The notes: generated by a model not told the origin, from the sequence alone. DNA of 64,000 bases from JAAFHB01 sp963677935 (GCA_963677935.2 CAXXEH010000001.1:372001-436000), one strand, 5' to 3'. Positions 1 to 9,582 are shown, counted from the first letter of the stretch. Translations and numbers: made by a program.

Positions 1-1
1 G

Positions 2-670
2 GCAGGTATTTCAACCCAATTAGGTTACCGGCTTCAACTTTATCAGTCGATCTCAAATTACAGGCAAACGGTAGATACTTCGCTGACAAAACAACCAGAA
101 TATTTCGCCCTGCTGACCTGGTCAGCCACTTCCAAGATAGCGGTTGATGTAGCTTACCATTATCTGAATACGACCGTCGCTGGATACCAAATACCAGGAC
201 ATCTGGCATTTGCAGCCCTTTCAGCAAATCTTAAACGCATCAGTCTGGGAGTCAATGGATCAATCTTAAATAGTAAAACTGGAAATACCAGCCAGCTTGG
301 AATTTATGCGCGTTACGCATTCCCTGGAAAATCAGGCATCTATATAAAAAGTTCACTTAACGAGATGGTCGAAACGGGTGTGAACAGAACCACTTTCTCG
401 CAAATTGCCGGAATACATCTTCTTAAAAGTATTTGGGCAGAAGGAGACGTTATCCTGGGCAATTTAAAAAATTACAGTGATTACAAATCGCTCTATGTAT
501 ACAATTCACTGGATCCGACCACATTCAGATCAGGATGTACTCTATACTGGTATCAAGGCAAAAAGACCACATTTTTTGTGAATTACACCTATGACAGGAA
601 ACAGATAACAAGCACATTGAGTAATTACAATCAACATTCATTTTCAGGAGGAATTATATGGAAACTTTGA
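2..670 (+). CDS. Outer-membrane beta-barrel protein, C-terminal part
   Basis: An open frame runs from base 2 with no start in the window, so about 222 C-terminal residues are present. Short stretches of alternating polar and hydrophobic/aromatic residues are separated by turns rich in N, S, D and G, and the chain ends in GGIIWKL, an end typical of a last barrel strand. The following TPR gene overlaps its final 13 bases, so the two are probably translationally coupled. A YaiO-like TPR-plus-barrel pair in polysaccharide handling is possible, but the N-terminal half lies outside the window and I do not recognise the exact family. Confidence 0.6.
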   Translation, partial: AGISTQLGYRLQLYQSISNYRQTVDTSLTKQPEYFALLTWSATSKIAVDVAYHYLNTTVAGYQIPGHLAFAALSANLKRISLGVNGSILNSKTGNTSQLGIYARYAFPGKSGIYIKSSLNEMVETGVNRTTFSQIAGIHLLKSIWAEGDVILGNLKNYSDYKSLYVYNSLDPTTFRSGCTLYWYQGKKTTFFVNYTYDRKQITSTLSNYNQHSFSGGIIWKL

Positions 671-1278
671 GAAAAAATATTTATACGGCTGTACTTCTAT
701 TATTTGGCAGTGCAGCTTTTTCCCAATCGATTGATGCGTTGCAGACTGCATTCGTAAAAAGCTACGTTGCTGAAAATGATAAAAACTATGCTTTGGCAAT
801 CAGCGAATTAAAGATTGTTTACGATCCGGGCGATTACATGATTAATATCCGTCTTGGGTGGCTGAACTATCTTGATAAGCAATACACCATTGCTGCAAAT
901 TATTACAAAAAATCAATTGCGATCAGACCTTATGCTATTGAAGCCCGATTTGGTTGTGTAAAACCACTTAGCGCACTCGAAGATTGGGAAGGGGTGAAGA
1001 AACAGTACCTCGAAATATTAACGATAGATCCTCAGAACACACTTGCAAATTACTGGTTGGGTGTCGTTTATTACAACAGGAAGGACTTTTTAACCGCAGT
1101 AAAGCTATTTGAAAAGGTGGTCAACCTCTATCCATTAGACTATGATTCCTTAATTATGCTTGCCTGGGCAAAATTGAAAAGCAGTAAATTTGCAGAGGCA
1201 AAAGTGTTATTTCAGCAGGCATTGATTATTCGGCCTAACGACAGTTCCGCACTTAGCGGCCTAAAATTAATTCTATAA
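658..1278 (+). CDS. Exported TPR-repeat protein
   Basis: This 206-residue protein has an N-terminal signal peptide (RKNIYTAVLLLFGSAAFSQ) and then tandem tetratricopeptide repeats. Helix pairs are visible around residues 60-95 (GWLNYLDKQYTIAANYYKKS), 125-160 (YWLGVVYYNRKDFLTAVKLF) and 163-198 (AWAKLKSSKFAEAKVLFQQA), with the usual A/G/Y spacing. TPRs are protein-protein scaffolds, and here the site of action is the periplasm. The start overlaps the end of the upstream barrel gene, which suggests a complex with that outer-membrane protein. The specific partner is an inference from the overlap only. The gene converges on the LysM gene on the other strand. Confidence 0.75.
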   Translation: METLRKNIYTAVLLLFGSAAFSQSIDALQTAFVKSYVAENDKNYALAISELKIVYDPGDYMINIRLGWLNYLDKQYTIAANYYKKSIAIRPYAIEARFGCVKPLSALEDWEGVKKQYLEILTIDPQNTLANYWLGVVYYNRKDFLTAVKLFEKVVNLYPLDYDSLIMLAWAKLKSSKFAEAKVLFQQALIIRPNDSSALSGLKLIL

Positions 1279-1292
1279 AAGAATTTAAATCT

Positions 1293-2990
1293 TTATTGTT
1301 CCAGGCCGTTCTTTTCATTTTGCTTTACCAGACCATGATCGGAAGTGATGGTTACCTCGATCTTTCCTGAACACCGCACTTCATAATTATTGCCATACTC
1401 TATCACGTAAAGAGACCTGTTGATGTAGCCTCCAAAATCTGAGAGCTTTTGAAAACTATATTGAGCCTGAAGCAATTCAACTCCAGGATCCGGGTTGATT
1501 ACTGGAAAATTCTTTCCCGACTTACCAAGCGAAGCGATAAAATGCAATGCAATATCGTACCCCTGAAAACTATATGGCGTGGGTTCACTACCATAGGCTG
1601 ACCTGTACTTTCCAATAAAGGTATTTACTTTAGGATTCCCGTAATCAATGTAATATGGAGCCAGATAATGAAGGTTCGTATTATGAAGATGCTCAACATC
1701 AATACTTTGCATCTTAGTATACTCCTGAAGCCCGATGACTGTAATTTTATTCGATTTCGAAATGGTATTCAATCGAGTCATAGCAACACTCACGTCGGCT
1801 TCACTTCCTTCAGCCAGTACAATTATATTCTCCTTGTCTGTTTTTAGAAACGCTTCAAGTCCGGCTGTCCCCTCCGATAAAATATTGTACTGATGAACCT
1901 TCCCCGAACCAATTTTTTGTGTAATTCGATCGGTGAGGTATCTTTCATCACCCAAATTTGTACCACGGTTAAGCATGATAATATTCTGATCTGCATATTT
2001 TTCTGAAATATAATCAGCAGTCCCTGTCAGCCGAACCGTCCGGCCAGGATTAATCAGATAGTAACCTGGTGTGGTTGAAACAAACCGGCTATCGGAAGAG
2101 AGCGGTGAAACCATTGGTATACGGTTTTTTGCACATAATCCAGTTACCATTTTTTGATTTTCGGGAAACACAGGTCCAATAATCAGATCAAGTGACAAAA
2201 ATTCAGGTTGAATAACCAGCTTCTCAACTTCTGCACTATCCTGATAAGTATCATAAACATAAAGCTTTACTTTCACTCCTGATTCAGAACTCTTTTCTGC
2301 CGCAAGTAATACTCCGGAATAAAACTCCAGGAAACCATTTGTCCGTTGTGCGATCCGTGCAGAATCACTAAGATTCTGACAGAATGGCAAAAAAATTCCA
2401 ATTTCGAAAGTTTTACCCAAATGGCTGTTAGCAGCAGGAGGTGTATTAACAGGAGGCTGTTCAGTCTGATTCTGCCTGTTTAAATGATCTTCAGAAATTT
2501 TATTACCAGCGTTTTTTACTGGAATTTTAATGATCATTCCAGCCTTAAATCCGTCCTTGAGGGCCGGGTTTAATTCCTCCAGTTCTGCCTGGGTAATTCC
2601 AAATCTCTTTCCAAGCTGATAATAATTATCACCGCTTTCGATCCGGTATTCACCGGGTGAAAGCCCCACCTCAGGTTTAACCGGCATAACTATTACTGAT
2701 GGGATGATTAGCTCTGTTCCCTTTGTTAAGATTCCTTTTAGCTGAGGGTTACACTTGAGAATCTCTTCCTGAGTGACGTTAAATCTTTTGGCGATGGAAT
2801 AGAGTGTTTCCCTGCGTCCAACAACATATTTAAATGAAGGTCCGGCGGATACGACTGCACCATTCGTCGTCCCTTTTGCACCTCCTATTACCTGGGCATT
2901 CTGAGCATACAGGTTGCTCCAATGCGGGCACATCAGAAATATAAAAAAGATGGCTGAAATCGTTCGGATTTTTACCGGATTTAAAGTCAT
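1293..2990 (-). CDS. LysM-domain protein with periplasmic-binding (amino-acid ABC type) domain
   Basis: The 565-residue protein starts with a signal peptide (hydrophobic IRTISAIFFIFLM, cleavage near YAQNA). Two LysM peptidoglycan-binding domains follow at about residues 53-98 (YVVGRRETLYSIAKRFNVT) and 113-157 (YRIESGDNYYQLGKRFGIT). From about residue 195 there is a type-1 periplasmic-binding fold (FEIGIFLPFCQN; LDLIIGPVFPENQKMV), the layout of Bacteroidota proteins annotated as LysM/ABC-substrate-binding. It is last in a minus-strand operon, 11 bases after the dihydroorotate dehydrogenase-like gene. The ligand is unknown; a role in cell-wall-anchored sensing or LpoA-like activation is only an inference. 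Confidence 0.8.
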   Translation of the reverse strand: MTLNPVKIRTISAIFFIFLMCPHWSNLYAQNAQVIGGAKGTTNGAVVSAGPSFKYVVGRRETLYSIAKRFNVTQEEILKCNPQLKGILTKGTELIIPSVIVMPVKPEVGLSPGEYRIESGDNYYQLGKRFGITQAELEELNPALKDGFKAGMIIKIPVKNAGNKISEDHLNRQNQTEQPPVNTPPAANSHLGKTFEIGIFLPFCQNLSDSARIAQRTNGFLEFYSGVLLAAEKSSESGVKVKLYVYDTYQDSAEVEKLVIQPEFLSLDLIIGPVFPENQKMVTGLCAKNRIPMVSPLSSDSRFVSTTPGYYLINPGRTVRLTGTADYISEKYADQNIIMLNRGTNLGDERYLTDRITQKIGSGKVHQYNILSEGTAGLEAFLKTDKENIIVLAEGSEADVSVAMTRLNTISKSNKITVIGLQEYTKMQSIDVEHLHNTNLHYLAPYYIDYGNPKVNTFIGKYRSAYGSEPTPYSFQGYDIALHFIASLGKSGKNFPVINPDPGVELLQAQYSFQKLSDFGGYINRSLYVIEYGNNYEVRCSGKIEVTITSDHGLVKQNEKNGLEQ

Positions 2991-3001
2991 GTCAGATTAG
3001 T

Positions 3002-3994
3002 TTATTTATGCTCACCAAAATTACGCATAAATTGTACCCTTTCAAATTCAGCAAGATTGGTGGTGTTATCGAGACTAAGCTTGCCTTTAAAGTCGGAGAT
3101 GGAATTGTAATTATTTTCTTCCATCCATTCTCTCAGGCTTTTAATCATTTCTGTAATAACAGAAAAACCATCCTGATAGAGCGCAGAAACGACCTGAACC
3201 GTAGTTGCACCCACAAGCAACATCTTAACGATTGTTTGCCAACTGTGAACACCTGTCGAGGCAGAGAGGTCGCTGTTTACCCGGTTAGCCATCATTCCGA
3301 TCCAACGCAGTGAAAGTCGGTAATCGGTATTTTGACTTAACACATCTGAGCTGATAATCTTTTGATTGGATATATCAACATCAGGTGAATAAAACTTGTT
3401 AAACAACACCAAACCTTTGATTTCAGAAAATGAAAGATCACGGATTACACCACCCAAATTTGAGAAATAAGGACTGATTTTTAGTGAAATCGGTATCTTT
3501 ATCTTGGAAGAAACACGTGATACAATATCAAAATACATGCTCTCGTTGTCCTGACCCGACTGCGAAAGATTGGTAGGCAATACAAAAATATTCAGCTCCA
3601 AAGCATCAGCGCCTGCATCTTCAACCTTTTTTGCAAAAAAGGCCCATTCATGTGCAGTGACACAATTAATGCTGGCAATAACAGGAATCTTAAGCACCTT
3701 CTTCGCCTCAGAAATCAAGGTGAGATAGTGTTTCAGATTATCCTTCTTGATTTGGTAATCGTAGTAATCGAGGAATTCCAGGTTATTATCCATTGGTCCG
3801 AGTTTGCTGAATTCATGAGCAAATTCCAGGTAAATCTCCTCCTCGAATATCGATTTTAATACTACCGCACCGGCGCCGGCCGCTTCAATTGCCTTGAGGT
3901 TTTCAATCGAATTGGTCAGACCACAGCTTCCGGCTATAATCGGGTTCTTAAGATCAAGTCCCAGATAGTTGACATTAAGATTAGTCATCTTCAA
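3002..3994 (-). CDS. Dihydroorotate dehydrogenase-like FMN protein
   Basis: The 330 residues form a TIM-barrel flavoprotein of the PyrD family: LGLDLKNPIIAGSCGLTNS at the N terminus, a central KIPVIASINC strand, LSLKISPYFSNLGGVI, and a C-terminal phosphate-binding part around STGVHSWQTIVKMLLVGA. True class 1 PyrD has a catalytic Cys/Ser loop; here the equivalent region (about residues 110-145) is NCVTAHEWAFFAKKVEDAGA, and paralogues of this kind are usually labelled dihydroorotate dehydrogenase-like. It lies 10 bases after NfnL, so an electron-transfer role with the NfnS/NfnL flavoproteins is suggested by context. True orotate production is possible but not shown. Confidence 0.8.
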   Translation of the reverse strand: MKMTNLNVNYLGLDLKNPIIAGSCGLTNSIENLKAIEAAGAGAVVLKSIFEEEIYLEFAHEFSKLGPMDNNLEFLDYYDYQIKKDNLKHYLTLISEAKKVLKIPVIASINCVTAHEWAFFAKKVEDAGADALELNIFVLPTNLSQSGQDNESMYFDIVSRVSSKIKIPISLKISPYFSNLGGVIRDLSFSEIKGLVLFNKFYSPDVDISNQKIISSDVLSQNTDYRLSLRWIGMMANRVNSDLSASTGVHSWQTIVKMLLVGATTVQVVSALYQDGFSVITEMIKSLREWMEENNYNSISDFKGKLSLDNTTNLAEFERVQFMRNFGEHK

Positions 3995-4004
3995 ATTTAT
4001 TGAG

Positions 4005-5492
4005 TTAATTAATCAATTTGTTCTGTAAATATTGATGCATATGCTCCGCTGCACGCCGGCCGTCACCCATTGCAAGGATCACGGTTGCACCGCCACGGAC
4101 GATATCGCCACCAGCAAACATTTCGGAGATAGATGATTGCATTTTATCTTCATCCACTATGATGGTTCCCCACTTGGTAACTTTCAGATCGGGAAGACAG
4201 GAAGGGACAAGTGGATTGGGTGAAACGCCTACTGCGACGACCACAAGATCAACATCCAATTCAAATTCAGACCCCTCAATTGGCATCGGACGACGACGTC
4301 CTGAAGCATCAGGCTCACCAAGACCCATTCTGTTTAACCTCATCCCTTTAACACGACCCTTCTCATCGGCAAAATACTCCAGCGGATTGCAAAGTGTCAT
4401 AAATTCAACCCCCTCTTCTTTGGCATGTTTCACCTCCTCAACCCTGGCGGGCATCTCCGCCTCTGAACGGCGATAAATAATCATTGCACGCTGGGCGCCC
4501 AGACGTAAAGCTGTCCTGACAGAGTCCATCGCGGTATTTCCACCACCAATTACGGCCACATTTTTACCGCGTAAAACAGGGGTATCCTTATCATCGGTAG
4601 CAGCACCCATGAGATTGACGCGTGTCAGATATTCGTTCGAGGAGAGGATTCCATTGTAGTTTTCACCCGGAATTTCCATAAAACGGGGAAGACCTGCTCC
4701 ACTTCCGATAAGAAACGCCTTGTAACCCTCTTCGCGTAAGTCGTCAAATGAGGAGGTTCGCCCTACAATATAATTTGTTTCGAATTTCACCCCCATCTTA
4801 CGGAGATTTTCCAGCTCAAAATCGACCACTGAATTGGGAAGACGGAATTCGGGTATTCCATATTTTAATACCCCACCAATTTCATGTAACGCTTCAAAAA
4901 CAGTCACATCATAACCATATTTGACCATGTCGCCTGCAAATGAAAGGGCTGCGGGACCCGAGCCGACGGTGGCCACTTTTATCCCGTTAGGAGTTGCTGT
5001 TTCCGGTATATTGCTTGCACCAGAATTGCGTTCAAAATCGGCTGCAAAACGTTCCAGGTGACCAATAGCCACAGCTGGCTTATTCAATTTATCCACATAA
5101 AAGCATCTCGCTTCACACTGCTTCTCCTGAGGGCAAACACGACCACAAACTGCGGGAAGTGCGTTGGTCTCCTTAAGCGTGGAAGCTGCCATAAGAAACT
5201 CCCCTTTTTCGATATATTTAATGAATTTGGGGATATTTATGCTTACGGGACATCCTTCAATACAGGTTGGATTCACACAATCCATACAACGGGAAGCTTC
5301 AAGTAGCGCCTGCTCCTGTTCTAGTCCCATATTTACTTCACGATCCTGATATTTGACCCTGATGACAGCTGCCAGTTCCGGCATCTTCACCCGGTCGATC
5401 AACATCCTATCCTTATTTTTGGTTTTTGAGCGTAATTCCGCCCTCCACATCTGGTTCCTTTCCTCCTTGAGGTATTCGGGGTTTAATGACAT
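4005..5492 (-). CDS. NfnL/GltD-like NADPH oxidoreductase (glutamate synthase small-subunit family)
   Basis: The 495-residue protein has an N-terminal cysteine-rich Fe-S domain (CMDCVNPTCIEGCP near residue 70; CGRVCPQEKQCEARC near residue 115). A FAD-binding Rossmann segment follows (VATVGSGPAALSFAGDMVKY, about residue 172), then an NADPH-binding one (VAVIGGGNTAMDSVRTALRL, about residue 312), and a C-terminal AGGDIVRGGATVILAMGDGR FAD segment. With NfnS directly upstream (11 bases) this matches the large subunit of NADH-dependent ferredoxin:NADP+ oxidoreductase, or the related sulfide dehydrogenase SudA. There is no glutamate synthase large subunit nearby, so GltD proper is less likely. The protein is cytoplasmic. 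Confidence 0.85.
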   Translation of the reverse strand: MSLNPEYLKEERNQMWRAELRSKTKNKDRMLIDRVKMPELAAVIRVKYQDREVNMGLEQEQALLEASRCMDCVNPTCIEGCPVSINIPKFIKYIEKGEFLMAASTLKETNALPAVCGRVCPQEKQCEARCFYVDKLNKPAVAIGHLERFAADFERNSGASNIPETATPNGIKVATVGSGPAALSFAGDMVKYGYDVTVFEALHEIGGVLKYGIPEFRLPNSVVDFELENLRKMGVKFETNYIVGRTSSFDDLREEGYKAFLIGSGAGLPRFMEIPGENYNGILSSNEYLTRVNLMGAATDDKDTPVLRGKNVAVIGGGNTAMDSVRTALRLGAQRAMIIYRRSEAEMPARVEEVKHAKEEGVEFMTLCNPLEYFADEKGRVKGMRLNRMGLGEPDASGRRRPMPIEGSEFELDVDLVVVAVGVSPNPLVPSCLPDLKVTKWGTIIVDEDKMQSSISEMFAGGDIVRGGATVILAMGDGRRAAEHMHQYLQNKLIN

Positions 5493-5503
5493 TTCCCTTA
5501 AAA

Positions 5504-6328
5504 TTAAAGCTTTTGTGAATAAATTTCCGTTGCCCTTCTCTCCTCCTGAATATAACCACCCAATCTCATGAGCATCTCATCAAAATCAACCTGATGAGCA
5601 TCAAATTCAGGGCCGTCAACACAGGTAAATTTGGTTTTACCACCAACTGTTACACGGCAGGCGCCACACATTCCAGTGCCATCAACCATAATCGAATTTA
5701 AGCTTGCCTGTGTGGGAATACTATATTTTTTGGTAAGGATGGAGGCAAATTTCATCATGATAGCAGGACCAATTACGATACACTCATCCACCTTTTCGCG
5801 TTTGATAATCTCTTCCATTCCGGCAGTGACCAAACCCTGTCGGCCATATGACCCATCATCTGTCATTACAATCACCTCATCCGACCATTTGCGCATCTCA
5901 TCTTCAAGAATGATCAAATCCTTATTCCGGGCAGCGATAACCGTAATAACACGATTCCCGGCTTTTTTAAACGCCTCGACAATCGGAAGTAACGGAGCAA
6001 CACCTACACCTCCACCGGCAGCTAGAACAGTACCGATGTTCCCAATATGGGTCGGTTTCCCAAGAGGTCCCACAAGATCGGTGATATGGTCTCCAACTTC
6101 AAGGGCAACTAATTTTGAGGAGCTAACACCCATAATCTGTACAACAAGTGTAATGGTCCCCCTGACAGGATCTGCTCCTGCAATGGTTAATGGAAATCGT
6201 TCGCCATCTTCTCCAATGCGTAATATGACGAAGTTACCCGGTTTTCTGGATTTGGCAATCAATGGGTTTTCGACAACCAACTTAACCACTTTATCCGAAA
6301 AATACTCTTTTTCGATAATCTTATTCAT
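5504..6328 (-). CDS. NfnS/SudB-like FAD and [2Fe-2S] oxidoreductase subunit
   Basis: I start the protein at MNKIIEKEYFS (274 residues); ten codons of frame lie upstream but the family normally begins here. It is a ferredoxin-NADP reductase-type flavoprotein: FAD-binding RFPLTIAGADP, the NAD-binding AAGGGVGVAPLLPI segment, and a C-terminal [2Fe-2S] site DGTGMCGACRVTV...CVDGPEFD as in PyrK and NfnS. It is the first gene of the operon NfnS-NfnL-PyrD-like-LysM. Together with NfnL it is expected to couple NADH, ferredoxin and NADPH. It could instead act as a PyrK-like partner of the PyrD-like protein two genes on. Confidence 0.85.
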   Translation of the reverse strand: MNKIIEKEYFSDKVVKLVVENPLIAKSRKPGNFVILRIGEDGERFPLTIAGADPVRGTITLVVQIMGVSSSKLVALEVGDHITDLVGPLGKPTHIGNIGTVLAAGGGVGVAPLLPIVEAFKKAGNRVITVIAARNKDLIILEDEMRKWSDEVIVMTDDGSYGRQGLVTAGMEEIIKREKVDECIVIGPAIMMKFASILTKKYSIPTQASLNSIMVDGTGMCGACRVTVGGKTKFTCVDGPEFDAHQVDFDEMLMRLGGYIQEERRATEIYSQKL

Positions 6329-6586
6329 GAAAAGCAAAATTATTTTATTGAAAATCAATTCATTATTTAAAGTACAGCTATTAGAGCCATCGCTTTACCA
6401 ACCTGCGACAAAGGTAGCTTTCATTCATCAGGAATAGCCTTTTTTCGCGTCGCAAATTTGCAAAAATTAATGAATTGGTAATGAAATCAACACCAAATTA
6501 GATTAATTATAATTTAGCCCGAATTCACTCCCGAATTTATCCCTCAATTTCATCTGTATATAATTTGTTTTTTAACAGCCACATGG

Positions 6587-6636
6587 AACCCTCATGTATT
6601 TTAATTCGCTTTGGTGAGCTTTTGCTCTTGAGGGTT
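6587..6636. other. Hairpin in leader of the SUI1 gene
   Basis: AACCCTCA (6587-6594) and TGAGGGTT (6629-6636) form an 8-bp stem with a 34-base loop, 40 bases before the SUI1 start. A weak promoter-like TATAATTTG lies just upstream (about 6558). It may be a 5' leader structure; no known riboswitch is recognised. Confidence 0.35.
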
Positions 6637-6675
6637 TCATTAAAAACAACTATTTTTAAATTTTAAAAATTTGAG

Positions 6676-7029
6676 ATGGCCAATCAGCAAAACAAAAAAA
6701 CCCGCGAAGGGATTGTCTATTCCACAGCCGACAATTTCGAATATCGCTATAATTCTGAAGATCAGAACAAGGAAACATTGAAGCCGGCGCAGCAAAATCT
6801 GAAAATAATGCTCGATAAAAAACAGCGCGCCGGAAAAAAAGTAACGCTAATCACGGGATTTATCGGATTAGAAGATGATCTGAAAGAGCTGGGGAAAAAA
6901 TTGAAATCGAAATGCGGTGTAGGGGGAACAGTAAAAGATGGCGAAATCCTGATTCAGGGCGATTTCCGTGACCGGATTATCGAGATTTTACTTTCTGAAG
7001 GGTATAAGGCCAAAAAAGCGGGTGGATGA
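6676..7029 (+). CDS. SUI1/eIF1-family translation factor (YciH-like)
   Basis: The protein has 117 residues. The SUI1 domain covers about residues 45-112, with the basic KKQRAGKKVTLITGFIG strand, then LKELGKKLKSKCGVGGTVKD and EILIQGDFRDRIIEIL, which match the bacterial YciH/SUI1 pattern (GKxVTxIxG; KxCGxGGtxKdg; iQGdhrd). Family members bind the small ribosomal subunit and influence start-codon fidelity. The gene stands alone on the plus strand, divergent from the NfnS operon, and is followed one base after its stop by a strong hairpin. Confidence 0.88.
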   Translation: MANQQNKKTREGIVYSTADNFEYRYNSEDQNKETLKPAQQNLKIMLDKKQRAGKKVTLITGFIGLEDDLKELGKKLKSKCGVGGTVKDGEILIQGDFRDRIIEILLSEGYKAKKAGG

Positions 7030-7066
7030 CTACTCAGCAGGTGACTTGGAATCACCTGCTGAGTAG
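7030..7066. terminator. Bidirectional terminator-like hairpin
   Basis: A perfect 15-bp inverted repeat, CTACTCAGCAGGTGA and TCACCTGCTGAGTAG, with a 7-base loop, lies between the convergent SUI1 and glycosidase-like genes. There is no clear T-run, but position and stability fit a shared terminator. Confidence 0.7.
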
Positions 7067-7075
7067 AAACATCAA

Positions 7076-9076
7076 TTAAAGCACCGTAAATATTTTTGTT
7101 TGCAAAGGCGCCAGTTTCAATGGAATCTTCTTTCCTGAAAGGTTTCTTTCCCTGGTAACATCTCCGGTCTGAGGGTCTGATTCGATATAATGATCACCTT
7201 TTGAGACTGTCAGAACCCCGTTATAACTCTCTTTACCTGTGTTGACCATCAGATACACTACTCTCCCCTCACGTATAAACTTTCCAAAAGCGATGGTTGT
7301 ATTGGCAGGAGTGATCTTATCAGGTTCTCCAATAAGTTCCGACAATTGCCGAGGAGATGGAGTCTCCTTCAATTCATCAGAAAATACAATTTTCACCCCC
7401 TTTGATTTTGCATGCTTCACAAATTCAGATACCGAAGCGGGAAAAACAACTCCTTTCGGGAATGAGATGGATGTATATTGATCTTTTCCAATTTGAATCG
7501 TTCCGTTCTCATTCACTTTGGCGCCTTCAAGCGTGAGGTAGTCTGCCAGCACAAATTGGGTCTGAGCTTTAAGCAGGTTCGAACCTAACTCTCTGAATGA
7601 GGTTTCCAGCTTTTTCATCAAATCGCTCTGTGTACTCAGGCTCATTTTCGCAGCGGTAGGGATATACTCACGTTGCAAATCATAAATCGGATAGTAGAGC
7701 AAAGCCTTTCTGACTGGTGTGGCTTCCATCACAAGAGAATTAACGCGACCCACAAAATTGCAATATTTCTTATAGAGCGCCTCGTTTCGCTCAGGGTATT
7801 TTAGCCCGTAAGTGATCGTATAGTAGAGCATAAAGTCTGTTACACCAAAAGCCATCTGCCATGCAGTCGCTGCCTCCATTTGCTGAAGATTGGCCGGTCC
7901 TTTTCCATTTAGGGTTTGGTCGAAGTCAGACATTTCGCACATCACACGACGCTGGCCCATAAGTTGAGCCGAAGAATTTGGGAAAAAAGGGGCCATCCAC
8001 GAACTCCCGCCCCAAATAGCCGGATCAGAATTCAGCTGATCAAGGCCGGGCAGGTCAAATCCGTTTGTAACCAACAGTTTATTTCCATCCAATGCCACAT
8101 GATTTGCCGGACTCTCTTCCCTTAATCCATGTCCGGACGAAAGGGGCCCTTTCCCCCCGTTCTTTTCCCGAATGGCTTTGCACCAGTCGCGTATGGCATC
8201 ATAATAGTACTTTTTATCCAGTTCGGCCAGCAAAGACCAGAATTTCTGACGAACGAGCTTGTCAGTCTCAGTAGTACCGGTGAACAACGAACCAACAAAT
8301 GGCATCAGTTCCTCACCATATTTTGCCTTGTACTTCGCCGGCAAATCCATTGCCCACGAAACCATAGGGAGATTTTTCTTTTTCGGGTCCAACGGATCGG
8401 TGACCTTAACATTTTTACGAACATCTTCCCGAAGCTCGCCAAGGTTGACACCCATCATCGAAGGTTCATCGGTAAAGAATGCCTCCACATCTCCAAAGAG
8501 CTGAGAACCCAGATGATCTAAATAAGCCTGATGGGTTAAACCGATAAACTTTTCGGTCGATTTGGGATTCAGCGGATTGGGATACCTACGGGCTACATAG
8601 AAATTATTACAGGCGTGAGTATATTCATAGCAATGACGTATTGGAAACCGGTTCCTGCTGTCAGGATCATAGACCATCTCAAGCGCCTCCAGCGAAGAAT
8701 CGGCTTCAAGGACACGTCCTCCGGCACCTAGACTAGGATAACCATCCTCATCATAAATCCAAATCCGCAAGCCTTTATCGCGCATCCCCTTTACCCCATC
8801 GACATAAACTTTCCAATCGGCGTCCGATTTAAGATAGTTTTCCCCAAAAGGGACATTACATACCACCCCTCCCAGACCACAGCTATCTTTAAAATAGGAG
8901 GCCTTTTTACGAATGTCTGCACCATGCACCATCTGAAGCGGACGATAACCCACTGAAGGATTTGACCACTCCTTTAACCATTTTTCAGGAAGAAATTTAT
9001 TGTTATTGCATTGTACAAAAAGGAGTACGAAAAGAGCTATCGCACCAGTAAAGATGAAAGATTGAGGTTTTTTCAT
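7076..9076 (-). CDS. Putative glycoside hydrolase lipoprotein
   Basis: The 666-residue lipoprotein has its lipobox in FVLLFVQC with C about residue 23. The N-terminal half resembles a TIM-barrel glycosidase: GLRIWIYDEDGYPSLGAGGR, then FFTDEPSMMGVN with a D-E pair that could be catalytic, SSGHGLREE and MCEMSDFDQTLNG. A beta-rich C terminus (VYLMVNTGKESYNGVL) resembles the end domain of GH106/GH2-related enzymes. These features suggest a surface or periplasmic enzyme acting on a plant or polysaccharide glycoside, possibly rhamnosidase-like. The substrate cannot be assigned. It is monocistronic, converging on the SUI1 gene. Confidence 0.6.
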   Translation of the reverse strand: MKKPQSFIFTGAIALFVLLFVQCNNNKFLPEKWLKEWSNPSVGYRPLQMVHGADIRKKASYFKDSCGLGGVVCNVPFGENYLKSDADWKVYVDGVKGMRDKGLRIWIYDEDGYPSLGAGGRVLEADSSLEALEMVYDPDSRNRFPIRHCYEYTHACNNFYVARRYPNPLNPKSTEKFIGLTHQAYLDHLGSQLFGDVEAFFTDEPSMMGVNLGELREDVRKNVKVTDPLDPKKKNLPMVSWAMDLPAKYKAKYGEELMPFVGSLFTGTTETDKLVRQKFWSLLAELDKKYYYDAIRDWCKAIREKNGGKGPLSSGHGLREESPANHVALDGNKLLVTNGFDLPGLDQLNSDPAIWGGSSWMAPFFPNSSAQLMGQRRVMCEMSDFDQTLNGKGPANLQQMEAATAWQMAFGVTDFMLYYTITYGLKYPERNEALYKKYCNFVGRVNSLVMEATPVRKALLYYPIYDLQREYIPTAAKMSLSTQSDLMKKLETSFRELGSNLLKAQTQFVLADYLTLEGAKVNENGTIQIGKDQYTSISFPKGVVFPASVSEFVKHAKSKGVKIVFSDELKETPSPRQLSELIGEPDKITPANTTIAFGKFIREGRVVYLMVNTGKESYNGVLTVSKGDHYIESDPQTGDVTRERNLSGKKIPLKLAPLQTKIFTVL

Positions 9077-9440
9077 GGTCGCATTTGAGTTTATTGCAAA
9101 ATTAAATCAAAAAAAGGAATATTAGTACCAGGAATAAATTTCGCTATGAAGTTTAGTATGGATAAGATAAATATTGCTCCTACCGCCGCTGGCAATTGGC
9201 AACTTGCAGCTGGCAGATTTTTGCCGGGAGAAAGTCACATTTTCTTAATAAAGTGAAGTATAAAGATTAATTAAAGATATCCAAGCTAGCCACCAGTAGC
9301 ATAAAGCAAGCCGCAAATTATTATCCATCAAAAGACTGGGAAGATTCACTGCGCATAAGATTCGTTATAGAGCCGAATAAACAGTAGTCGTAAAAAAAAT
9401 GAAGGATTATTTGTATTGAAAAATTTAATACTTTTAGATT
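9077..9440. other. Intergenic region upstream of the peptide gene
   Basis: I see no gene in these 364 bases. TTTG at about 9410 and a TACTTTTAG element at about 9430 could be a Bacteroidota-type promoter for the small peptide gene at 9441. Confidence 0.3.
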
Positions 9441-9570
9441 ATGAACGAGTTATGTGAAATGGAATTAAGAGAAGTCGATGGAGGTAAGTCTGTTGGCACC
9501 AATAGTTATTGGTGTTGTACTTGCTGGTATAGTGACTAACTGGCCCGGTTTTAAACAAGGGATGTGTTGA
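9441..9570 (+). pseudogene. Double-glycine-leader bacteriocin-like peptide, frameshifted
   Basis: The first frame (9441-9539) reads MNELCEMELREVDGG, a classical double-glycine leader for C39 peptidase/ABC export, then a short polar tail and a stop. The +1 frame entered right at the GG site (9481-9570) reads VSLLAPIVIGVVLAGIVTNW followed by PGFKQGMC, a glycine-rich hydrophobic segment with the NWxxFKxG end seen in class IIb-like Bacteroidota peptides. The join is at GGAGGTAAGT; restoring one GT of a GTGT pair would put leader and core in one frame. This is a recent two-base deletion, a sequencing error or, less likely, programmed frameshifting. No peptidase-transporter is in the window. Confidence 0.6.
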
Positions 9571-9582
9571 TGTTAGATTGCT

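Noticed and set aside
5631..6437. 268-codon open frame antisense to NfnS
   Set aside because: NfnS has clear family motifs on the opposite strand; the antisense peptide has no recognisable domain and a shadow-like composition.
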